A stretch of 64,000 nt of DNA, from contig OZ024898.1 in NCBI GenBank assembly GCA_964017195.1, positions 16,320,975-16,384,974 of the forward strand, in the 5' to 3' direction. Shown here piece after piece: positions 49,601 through 61,600 of the stretch; positions within the stretch are counted from its first letter, which is position 1, and each line of letters begins with the position of its first letter. The position numbers were made by a program, and so were the translations under genes. Below the pieces are notes generated by a model. The model searched no databases and was not told the origin of the DNA. It saw nothing but the letters and a program-made list of their open reading frames with translations. This stretch comes from Siderastrea radians (Eukaryota > Cnidaria > Anthozoa > Scleractinia > Rhizangiidae).

Positions 49601-52600
49601 CTGGTAAATTGAAAGAATTCCCGCACTTGCCTTCGGCTAGATAGGTATTTTCTCATAAAACTGTTCTGTTAAGTAGTTACCGCCCTCGATATTTTTTCCC
49701 GTAATGGCGGCTCAAGCCGACAAAACTTCTGTTTGCAAAGTCTGTCGACACTTTTGCTTAATAACCGAAACATATACCTTTACTTGCTTAATAGGCAGGA
49801 ATTTTCTGGCTATTAAGCAAAAGGTGCGTGTTAATAAGCAAAAAGTGCTACCTTTTTGGCTTAATAACACAAAAGTAGCGTCCTTTTTGATTAACAAGCA
49901 AATTTGACGTGTCAAACCTGCTTATTAAGGAGAAAAGACGGGCAATTTGTTTAATAAGCGTAGGAAATCGAGTCCGGAAACAATCTGACAGTCCGGAAAC
50001 AATCTGACTCCTGTTACTTGTTCTTTTCATTGGATGTACAGTTACGCACTTTTGCTGCAACTTGCTGTTACAGACGCTTGAATGTTATCGAACGTGCAGT
50101 CACGCATGCCTCACTTGCTTTGTTTTCGAGGCAAACCAGCACTTTGTCGGTTCTGCACACATTGCGGGGCTATGTTTTGGTCTTCCCAGACCAGGGAGAT
50201 GGGAGCTGATTCTGCCTCCCCTCCATAACTTAAAGATGTCACAATGAAACTTTGTGGCAGTATGTTCACAGTGTTTCTTTGACGTCCACAGAATTAGATG
50301 ATGCTGTCATGATTCAAAACAGTTGCCATCTTGGATTCTCCATGATGGATTTCTCCTTTCAACTTAAGAAAACAGTCAAAATAAACTCAAACCTATTAAG
50401 TGATTAGAATGGTCTAGGCCTTTGGGGGCGTATGTTTATCCACTACGCTTTTATTTGGAGGTTGTAGGGTACCCTAGAAAGAGTTTGTTAGTTGATCAAA
50501 ATTACATGCATGAGTTGAAATGGTGAACAGATGAACAGACAATAAATGGTTGTATGCAGCAATTTCAAGAGGGTTTTGGACAATATATGGATCATAATAT
50601 GCCGTTAAAAAACTGAAAACAAATGGGAAAGCTTTGAAGTCTGGACTGGAAATTGGAAGAAACAAAAATGCTGAAATCTACACTGGGTTAATTTTTTAAT
50701 CAAAACATTTAGTGGTTAAAACAAACTTAATAGACTTGATCAAAATGCACAAGATTTGTTTCTCAAGAGAAACCTTTTACCCCAGGTATTTAGTTGGAGA
50801 TCAACTTTTTGCAGTTAGTCAGGGAAATGTGCAAGTATTGCAACTTTATAAAATGTATATCTGTTATTACTGTACGTTATTGCAAAACACTGGCTTAGAA
50901 TTTTTATTTTGGCAATATGTATTTTTTTGCAATTTCCAAACCAGATCTTGCAAAATTTATTCATAAGTCCTCACAGAAAAAGTATTTTTAAAATGTTAAG
51001 AATTCATTATCTATCCTGAACCTAGGTGCCCACAACTGTATTAACTCCAGCTTGTAAGGGTCTGTCTTTGATACAATGGATACCACGGGTTTCCTTCTTA
51101 AAATTAATGTTAAAATGGTAAATAAATACGAAATAAAAATGTAGAAGTTCACTATAACACAAACGAGAAAAGCCCCAGGGGCATTAGGGTTAGCATTACG
51201 GCCACTCAAGATACAAGCCCTAGCCTGTGTAGTGAAAGACACAACAAGTATTCGTTTGGCCGAGCGAAAACCGGAGGTCTGTGGCAAGTGACCACCAAAA
51301 AAAAACAAGAAAAGCTCCAGGGGCATTAACCCCGCCGTTGTTCTCTCTGCCCTTGGGGTCCAAAATATATTACGGCTACGTATGACACAAGCCTAAGGGG
51401 TGTAAATTTTAAAAGTTGGTGATATTTCGTGTTTATTTACGTGTTTGCAATGATAATATAAATCAAGAAATGACCTGCCTAATCACCCTGTTTTAGCGTG
51501 CGTGACGAAGAGCGTGATGAAATATTTTGATCATAGTGTGACTCAGCCTGGCCTCGTAGCTCACGCTCTTCGTCACGCATGCTAAAACAGGGTGATTAGG
51601 CAGGTCATTTCTTGATTTATATTTTCATTGCAAACACGTAAAAAATACGATAAATCACCAACTTTTAAAATTTACACCACTTCGGCTTGTATTTTACGTG
51701 GCTTTTTCCCGCCGTCAGGACGGGGTCTAGTAATACCCGTTTTCTTTTTTTTTGTTTTTTTTTGGGGGGGTGGTCACTTGCCCCAGACCTCTGCTCGGTC
51801 AAAACAATACTTGGCGGTAATTTTCGTTCGTTTAGCGTTTATTCGCCAGAATTTTCATGAAAGTTGATGTAGAAAATTACTGGCGATTTAATGGCATAAA
51901 AACCCCTTCGATGAAAGCAGGAACGTGGGTGCTAGCGAGCTTTGAAGCTGGCATGAATTCGCCTAACTTGCCCTGGCACGTAAACATTACATCACTGAAA
52001 CACAGAAGCCGATTCGGGGAAGTCCCTTGCTTTTGCCAAGTTGAATAATTCAAGAGTGAAATGCAAGCATTTTTTTGGCAGTTTTGCTGTGCTTCGCCAA
52101 AATTTTTAGGGAAAGTTGTGTAGAAAAGTACAAGAAATTCAATGGAGTTGACTTGTCTTCAACGAGAGCGAGCTTTGAAAGCCAATGATTCATGCTACGT
52201 GCCGTAGCATATAAACATTACGTCATTCAAACACAGAAGCCGATTCGGGGAAGTAACTTGCTTGCGCCAATTCACTCATCGAATGACTGCCTAAAATATA
52301 TTTTTACATTTTTTAGCCAATGACGTCACGTTAGTGACGTCATATGGCTACTGTCAGAGCCTAAAAATCAACGATAGACATTGGAACGATAGACGTTGTA
52401 CGTACGTGCGATGTACGTCTGTCTTACGATTTGTGAGGCTGGGGGGATATTCTGTGAGACGATGGGTGGGGGTGTGCACCGGGACACTGAAAGTGTTAGC
52501 TTATCAGCGGCACAAACCCATACAGCTAATGTTATGGGAGTAAGACCCCCGGGCTTTGAAGTGTTTTGCATTCGCAAGTGTGGATCTACTTCGAATGCCT

Positions 52601-55600
52601 GTTTTGTGTACATGAGGTCTGGCAGGATTTTATTCGCGTTGTAGTCCTGTGTTTACTTAACTGAAGTACAAATTTCAACAGCAGCAAATACAAGACGGGC
52701 TTGCCAATTTGAGATGTTGTATGAACAGAACGTGGAAATTAACGTTACTTCGATCCCTAATTAACAGTGAAAGAGACAGTATTTAAAGCCCAAGTTAATA
52801 ACGATAGTGAAAAGACTAGAGTAAAACAGCATAAAATTTTTCGGGATTATCTCTCGGTAACAGCGAATCTAAAATTTGCAGTGTCATTTTTGTGTGCGTG
52901 TTTTAAAACATGAACCCAATTAAAACTAAATCGGAAATTGCGCGGCTTGTTGCTAGCTATTCTTAAAACTGAAAAACTTGAATGAAACTAGTATTAAAAT
53001 CCAAGTCACAGTGGTGATCAAGGAATTAGAGGATGGATGTAGTAAAATCTTAACAAGATACTAAACGTTATTTCGGGGTTATTCATAGCTCAAAGTGTAA
53101 AGCGCATGTTGAGAAATTTGCATAGTTGACAGCTGTAATTTCAGCCTTATAAGGAATGTAACGCAACACTTGAAACATCTCGAACCGAACGAAACAGTAC
53201 TAGACTGCAAGCAGTCTCTTTCTTCTCCTAAGTTTAGCGAGAAGCTAAGTTATTTATTTCCACTCGCGCGTAGGATCTGAGGAAAATAGGACGACTGCTC
53301 GCAGTCTAAAACAGTACCGAAAGATTAACAACAACAGATATGTGACAAAGCATTCTCACAGAGACCTGTTGGATCTACTGGAAAGCGAGCTGAATTTGAA
53401 CATTTTCGTACTGTTCAGCTGAGGGGTTAGGGTGGGACTTACCGGAGGTGTAAAGTCCCATAGGTTGTCAGGACAAATTTCACCATATTGTGAAAAACAT
53501 CGTAAGGATAGAATCTTTCACAGTAAATGTTATGAGAGGAAAATTCTGGTGTATGTTGTTGTGGTTATGTTTAATACTTGGAAAGTATCTAGCTGCCAAC
53601 GTTAAGAAAGGTTATTCGCAGGTGGGAAATGAATTACTACACGGGGCTGGATCTTCTTGGATAGTATGAGCGGCACAGAAGGATATACCAGTTAGTCTTT
53701 TTAATTTTTCTGCTTTAGTTTTGATTCTGAACCGATTTGTTCGATTTTAGAGTTCGAGACACTGACTTGCTGACTCCGGAAGAGCAAACCGGATTTAACG
53801 ATTACGTCATAAGACATGCTTTAACGTGTCTGAGATAAACCGACGACTTTGCCTTTTTACTAATTTCTCCTGATTCTTACGGTGTGTTTGTCTTGATCGA
53901 TAATCTGTTTTTATAGTGCCAGATTCACAACAGTATATAAATACATAGCTCACAACTCTCGGTAACGGCATGTTCAGTTGTGGACAAAATTTATCTTTAA
54001 ATTTTAATTTTAATTCAACAAATTATTCAAAGTGATAAGCTGATGAGCTGAGTCATCAGATTTTAAACATTACGTCATTCGGTAACGCAAAAGAGAAAAT
54101 ACTGTCACAATTTTCGTCACGCCGGTTAGCACGTTGAGATTCTGACGATGTGTTTGTCTTTAACGATAATCATGTTTTTATAGTGCCCTTGTCACAACAG
54201 TATATAAATATATCCCTCACAACTCTCGGTAAAAGCATGTTCAATTGTGGATAAATTTGTATCGACATTTAATTCAACACAAATATACAAAGCGATAAGA
54301 CAGATGAGCTGAGTCATCAGATTTTAAACATTACGTCATTTGGTAACGCAAAGGGCAAAATGCTGTCACAATTTTCGTTACGCCAGTTAGCACGGCACGT
54401 TGAGCCAAGTAAAAACATTTATCGAGGGTGGAGTGGGTCAAAACGACTGGTAAATGCCTATAATGCGCTTTCTTGTATCCTGTACGTAGCAATGATTTAT
54501 TTCGTATTTGCATTCACAATTTGGCTTAAGGAGCCCATGGCATGATTAAAGGAAACTGTGCACAAAACGTGGTTCCCAGGCGTGGGAAAAAGTTCAATTC
54601 TCTTGGGCTGTTACAGTGCCCATGCTGATCAATCGTAAAGATGTGGTTACTTTTATATTGGGAAATTTATCACCCGTTTTTTGAAATGCGTCTGTTTTGA
54701 GAATTGTGATGGCTTTTTTGTTCAGGGTTTTGAGGGAGGCCGACCAAAAGACAGCAAAAAATGATCTTGTGTGAAGAATGCATGAGGTCATGGGCGTAGT
54801 CTGTGGGGCTATGTTTGGTGAGGAGAGGGTGAATAATTCAGTTGACCTCCTTTCCAGGGTATTGTTTGCTTTTTCAGTTGGTCAAATTTCAGCGTTAGTT
54901 ACAGTTACGCACTTTTGCTGCAACTTGCTGTTACAGATGCTTGAATGTTATTGAACCTGCAGTCACGCACGCCTCGCTTGCTTTCTTTTCGAGACGAACC
55001 AACACTTCGTCGGTTCTGCACGCATTGCGGGCGTATGTTTTCCATGGCTACCAGTTTCCTTTAGATTTTTAGAATAAGTTTCTTTATCAACAAATCTATT
55101 TAAATTTCCGTGCCCTCAGTGTTATTTAGAATTACGCTGACATGTCAGTTCATTTAAAAAAAGGTGACGTAACTGAGTCACGCTATGGTCAAACTATTTC
55201 GTCACGTTCTTCTTCGCAAAGGCTGGGAAAGGGGTTCATACTATCAGGGATTCAATTCATATTATCACAGGGAGAAGGGTGCGGAGAAGGGTGCGGAGAA
55301 GACGTAAGGGGGAATGGCAGCAAACACGTCAAAGGTACGATAAATCACCAACTTCAAAAGCTTAAACCACTTAGGCTCGTATCTTGAGTGACCGTAATGT
55401 ATTTTGCACCCCCAGGGGAAGGGAAAAACGGCGGGGTCCAATGCCCCTGGGGCTTTTCTTGTTTTTTGGTGGTCGCTTGCCCCAGACCTCCGGTTTTCGC
55501 TCGGTCAAACAAATACTCGTCGTGTCTTTTTCTACACAGGCAAGGGCTTTTATCTTGAGTGACCGTAACATATTTTACACCCCGGGTGGGGGGGGGGGGG

Positions 55601-58600
55601 AGAACAACGGCGGGGTCTAATGCCCCTGGGGCTTTTCTTGTTTTTTTTTGGTTCGTTTTTGTCATTATTTTTTTGGGTGGTCACTTGCCCCAGATCTCCG
55701 ATTTTCGCTCGTCCAAACAAATACTCGTTGTGTCTTTTGCTACACAGGCGAGGGCTTGTATCTTTAAGTGACTGTAACATATTTTACACCCCAAGGGGAG
55801 AGACAACAATGGCGGGGTCTAATGCCCCTGGGGCTTTTTACCCCGCCATGAGGACGGGGTCTAGTAATACCCGTTTTTTTTGGGGGGGGGGGGGTCACTT
55901 GCCCCAGACTTCCCTCGGCCAAACAAATATGCGTTGCAAACTTTCGGTCAACATAAGCAATGTCTCCAGTCGCTAAAGCATTTATCGAATCATGGCCTAA
56001 AAGTAGACCTTTACGTTTCATTTTTCAGTAGATAACCGTTCCCTTTCAATTTAAGGATAATTTTTCTTCATCAGTAAATCTATTTAAATTTCTGTGCCCT
56101 TGTTTAACATCTAGAATTACGCTGAGATGTCATTTCCTTAAAAAATTGACGTAACTAAGTCACGCCATGGTCAAAACTATTTCGTCACGTTCTTCTTCGC
56201 GAGTGCTAGAACAGGTGGATGACCAAGGAATGAGGGAAGGGAAAGGTATTAATACTATAAGGGATCCATGATATCACAAGGAGAAGGGTGCAGAGAAGAC
56301 GTTGGGGGGGGGGATGGCAGCACACACGTCAAACGTTAGAAAAATCACCAACTTCAAAACTTTATACCACTTGGGCACATATCTTGAGTGACCGTAATGT
56401 ATTTGCACCCCGAGGGGGGGGGGGGGGAACGGCGGGGTCCAATGCCCCTGGGGCTTGTTTCAATATAATTACCCCACCGTCAGGACGGGGTCTAGTAATA
56501 TCCGGTTTTTTTTTTGGTTTTTTTTTTGTCGTGGTCAGTTGCCCTAGACCTCCGCTCGGTCAAAACAATACTTGCCGGTAAACTTTGTACGTTTAGCGTT
56601 TATTCGCCAGAATTTTCAGAAAGTTGGTGTAGAAAATTACCTGCGATTTAATGGCAGGAAAATTCCTTCGATGAAAGCAAGAACGAAGGTGCTAGCGAGC
56701 TTTGAAGCTGGCATGAATTTGCCAAACCTGCCCTGGCACGTAAACATTGCATCACTGAAACACAAAAGGTGATCCGGGGAAGTCCCTTGCTTTCGCCAAG
56801 TTGAAAAATTCAACAGTGAAATGCAAGCATATTTTTGGCAAATCTTTAGGGAAAGTTGTGTAGAAAAGTACAAGAAATTCAATTGAGTTGACTTCTCTTC
56901 AATGAGAGCCAGGACCAAGGTGCTAGCGAGCTTTGAAAGCCAATGATTCATGCTATGTGCCGTAGCACATAAACATTACGTCATTGAAACACAGAAGCCG
57001 ATTCGGAGAAGTAAACTTGCTTGCGCCAAATCACTCATTGAATCACGGCCTAAAATAGACTTTTACGGTTTTTCATAGCTACCAGTTTCCTTTAGATTTT
57101 AGAATGAGTTTTTTTTATCAAGAAATCTATTTAAATTTCCGTGCCCTTGCTATTTAGAATTATGCTGACATGTCAGTTCGTTTATATAAAAAAACGTGGC
57201 TTAACTAAGTCACGCTATGGTCAAAATATTTCGTCGCGTTCTTCTTCGCAAAAGCTAGGACAAGTGGATGACCAAGGAATGAGGGATGGGGTTCATACTA
57301 TCAGGGATTCATGTTACCACAGGGAGAAGGGTGCGGAGCAGACGCATAAGGGGAAATGGCAGCAAACACAGGTACGATAAATCATCAACTTTAAAATTTA
57401 CACCACTTGAGCTCGTATCTTGAGTGACCGTAATATATTTTGCTCCCTGGGAGGAGGAGAAAAACGGCGGGGTCCAATGAAAGGAGGAACGAAGGTGCTA
57501 GCAAGCTTTGAAGCTGGAATGAATTCGCCTAACTTGCCGTGGCACGTAAACATTACATCACTGAAACACAGAAGCCGATTCGGGGAAGTCCCTTGCTTTC
57601 GCCAAGTTGAATAATTCAACAGTCAAATGCAAGCATTTTTTTGGCAGTTTTGCTTTGCTTCGCCAAAATCTTTAGGGAAAGTTGTGTAGAAAAGTACAAG
57701 GAATTCAATGGAATTAACATTTCTTCGACGAGAACAAGGACGAATGTACTAGGGAGCTTAAGTTTGAAAGCTGGCATGAACTCCCGATCGCTATGAACTT
57801 AGTAATTATGATGTAAAGTATGTATGTATGAGTGCCAAGAAGTGAGTAATACTGCCCTCCATAATTTCCCCCCGACCACAGGCCTTAAAAGTAAGAAATT
57901 AGAAATGAGAACCAAGATAAAAGGAAAATCTTTGACCCCGGCGGGATTCGAACCAACGACCTCCGGATTAGAACACCGTCGCTCAACCAACTGAGCTACG
58001 AGGCCAGGCTGAGTCACGCAGTTATCAAAATAATAATTTCATCACGCTCCTCGTCACGCACACTAAAACAGAGTGATTAGGCAAGTCGTCTCTTGATTTA
58101 TATTATCATCGCAAGCACGTAAAAGATACGATAAATCACCAACTTTTACCTGGCCGTAATATATTTTGGACCCCAAGGGCAGAAAGAACAACGGCGGGGT
58201 TAATGCCCCCTGGGGCTTTTCTTGTTTTTTTACCCCGCCGTCAGGACGGGGTCTAGTAATACCCTTTTTTTTTCCGTGGTTTTTTTTATTTTTTTGGTGG
58301 TCACTTGCCCCAGACCTCCGTTTTCGCTCGGCCAAACAAATACTCGTCGTGTCTTTCGCTACACAGCCAAGGGCTTTTATCTTGAGTGACCGTAACATAT
58401 TTTACACCCCCCGGGGGGGGGGGGGGGGGAGAACAACGGCGGGGTCTAATGCCCCTGGGGCTTTTCTTGTTTTTTGGTGGTCACTTGCCCCAGACCTTCG
58501 CTCGGTCAAAACAATACTTGCCAGTAATTTTCGTACATTTAGAGTTTATTCGCCAGAATTTTCATGATAGTTGGTGTAGAAAATTACTGGCGATTTAATA

Positions 58601-61600
58601 GCATAAAAACCTTTTCGATGAAAGCAAGAATGAAGGTGGCATGAATTCGCCTAACTTGCCCTGGCACGTAAACATTACATCACTGAAACACAGAAGCCGA
58701 TTCGGGGAAGTCCCTTGCTTTCAACAATTCAACAGTCAAATGCAAGCATTTTTTGGCAGTTTTGCTTTGCTTCGCCAAAATCTTTAAGGAAAATTGTGTA
58801 GAAAAGTACAAGGAATTCAATGGACTTAACTTTTCTTCAACGAGAGCAAGGACGAATGTACTAGCGAGCTTTAGTTTGAAACCTGGCATGAACTTGCGAT
58901 CGCTATGAACTTAGTAATATTATGATGTAAAGTGTATGTACACAAAAGTGTGAGTGCCAAGAAGTGAGCAATACTGCCCTCCATAATTTCCCCCTGGCCA
59001 CAGGCCTTAAAGAGATAAAGATAAAGATAAAGAAAAATCTTTGACCCCGGCGGGATTTGAACCCACGACCTCCTGATTAGAACATCGTCGCTCTACCAAC
59101 TGAGCTACGAGGCCAGGCTGAGTCACGCTATGATCAAAATATTTCATCACGCTCTTTGTCACGCACGTTAAAACAGGGTGATTAGGCAGGTCATGTCTTG
59201 ATTTATATTATCATTGCAAACACGTAAAAAATACGATAAATCACCAACTTTTACAATTTACACCACTTCGGCTTGTATCTTACGTGGCCGTAATATATTT
59301 TGGACCCCAAGGGCAGAGTTTTGTTTTTTTGGTGGTCACTTGCCCCAGACTTCCGCTTTTCGCTCGGCCAAAGAACTACTCGTCGTGTCTTTCGCCACAC
59401 AGCCAAGGGCTTTTATCTTGAGTGACCGTAACATATTTTACACCCTCCCGGGGAAGGGGGGAGAACAACGGTGGGGTCTAATGCCCCTGGGGCTTTTCTT
59501 GTTTTTTTTTTGGGTGGTCACTTGCCCTAGACCTCCAGTTTTCGCTCGGCCAAACAAATACGTCTTGCAGACGTTCCGTCAACATAAACACTATCTTCAG
59601 TCGGTTAACGTGGATTCGCCAGAATCTTCATGAAAAACGGTGTAGAAAATTACTAGCGATGCAATGGCATAAAACTCTCTTCGACGAGAGTGAGGACGAA
59701 GATGCTAGCAAGCTTTGAAGGTCAGAGATTCGATGTTGTTTATATTTTCGTTGGTTACTCGACGCGAGTTAAATTCAACAGTGAAATGCAAGCATTTTTG
59801 ACAGGTTTGCTTTGCTTCGCCAAAATCTTTGTGTACAAAGTTACAAGGAACTTAATGGAGTTAACTTCTCTTCAACGAAAGCACGGATGAAGGTGCTAGC
59901 AAGCTTTGAAAGCCAACGATTCAAGCTGACATGAATTGGCCTTTTGACGCTGGAAAAACAAGACTTGGCACGTAAACATCACGTCATTCAAGACAGAAGC
60001 CGATTCGGGGAATTTCCTTGCTTTTGCTAAAGCATTCATCGAATCATGGCCTAAAAGTAGACTTTTACGTTTCCTTTTCAGTAGATAACCGTTCCCTTTC
60101 GATTTTAGGATAATCTTTTCTTTATCAACCTATTTAAATTTCCGTGCCCTTGTTGTTTAGAATTACGCTGAGATGTCAGTTCTTTTACAAAAAAGGTGAT
60201 GTAACCAAGTCACGCTATGGTCAAAACTATTTCGTCACGTTCTTCTTCGCTAGCGCCAGAACAGGTGGATGAGAAAGGTGTTCATACTATTAGGGATTCA
60301 TGTTATCACAAGGAGAAGGGTGCAGTGAAGACGTTGGGGGGGGGGGCAGGAAACACGTCAAAGGTAAGATAAATCACCAACTTCAAAAATTTACACCACT
60401 TGGGCTCATATCTTGAGTGACCATGCTTTATTTTGCACCCCGAGGGGAGAGGGCAAAACGGCGGGGTCCAATGCCCCTGGGGCTTTTCTTGTCTTGTTTT
60501 TTTTGGTGGTCACTTGCCCCAGACCTCCGGTTTTCGCTCAGCCAAAGAAATACTCGTTGTGTCTTTCGCTACACAGCCAAGGGCTTTTATCTTGAGTGAC
60601 CGTAACATATTTTACACCCCCGGGGGGGTGGAGAACAATGGCGGAGTCTAATACCCCTGGGGCTTTTCTTGTTTTTTGGTGGTCACTTGCCCCAGCCCTT
60701 CGCTCGGTCAAAACAATACTTGCCGGTAATTTTCGTTCGTTTAGAGTTTATTCGCCAGAAGTTTCATGATAGTTGGTGTAGAAAATTACTGGCGATTTAA
60801 TGGCATAAAAACCCCTTCGATGAACCAGAGAACCATTAAAACAAGAAACCAACAAACTGCTGGTGGTCGCACCATTCATACTCCACGAACTTGACTTTTT
60901 GACCCCGCTGAGCCGAGTTTCGAAAGGACCGCTACGAGAATTGTTTGTTTTAGGGATTCCCCGTTTTAGAGATTCCCTATTTTAGAGATTCCCCATTTTA
61001 GAGATTCCCTGTTTTAGAGATTCCCTATTTTAGAGATTCCCCATTTTAGAGATTCCCTGTTTTAGAGATTCCCCATTTTAGAGATTCCCTATTTTAGAGA
61101 TTCCCCATTTTAGAGATTCCCCGTTTTAGAGATTCCCTATTTTAGAGATTCCCCATTTTAGAGATTCCCTGTTTTAGAGATTCCCTATTTTAGAGATTCC
61201 CCGTTTTAGAGATTCCCTATTTTAGAGATTCCCCATTTTAGAGATTCCCCTATTTTAGAGATTCCCTATTTTAGAGATTCCCCGTTTTAGAGATTCCCCA
61301 TTTTAGAGATTCCCTATTTTAGAGATTCCCCATTTTAGAGATTCCCTATTTTAGAGATCCCCCATTTTAGAGATTCCCTTAATTTTAGAGATTCCCTATT
61401 TTAAAGATTCCCCCTTTTAGAGATTCCCTATTTTAGAGATTCCCTATTTTTTTAGGGATTCCCCATTTTAGAGATTCCCTGTTTTAGAGATTCCCCGTTC
61501 CCCATTCCCCGTTCCTATTTTAGAGATAGCCAAATTTAAATAGATTTATTAATAAAGAAAAAATTATCCGAAAGTCTAAAGAGAACGGTTATTTCCTGAA

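Larger units (their letters stand above)
31367..50019. mobile_element. Giant TIR transposon, 18.6 kb, with 5.4- and 7.1-kb inverted arms
   Basis: The element is 31371-50015, flanked by ACTT at 31367-31370 and 50016-50019. The termini are AACAGGAGTC...GACTCCTGTT. Both tips then carry two tandem copies of GTCAGATTGTTTCCGGACT (left 31378-31396 and 31397-31415). The arms stay alignable as reverse complements for kilobases, e.g. left 34255-34480 with right 46268-46500, and left 33700-34000 with right 46770-47100. Each arm is a 3.4-4.1 kb TIR body outside and a 2-3 kb array of a 47-bp unit inside. The 6.1-kb centre (36797-42870) holds a five-exon transposase-like gene on the + strand and later small insertions. 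I recognise no described superfamily with this architecture, although the protein type is known from databases (DUF7869, from memory). Confidence 0.85.

Noticed and set aside
31366..50019. 5-bp target duplication TACTT for the giant element
   Set aside because: The extra T is also the last base of the element; the symmetric AACAGG/CCTGTT ends fit a 4-bp ACTT better, though 5 bp cannot be excluded.
57934..58005. Functional tRNA-Arg gene
   Set aside because: Anticodon stem mismatches and a duplicated repeat context favour a tRNA-derived SINE head; kept only as a tRNA-like sequence.
55354..60651. Numerous 60-130 codon frames with GAFLVFF and TCPRPP motifs
   Set aside because: Translations of module A of the repeat mosaic in different frames.
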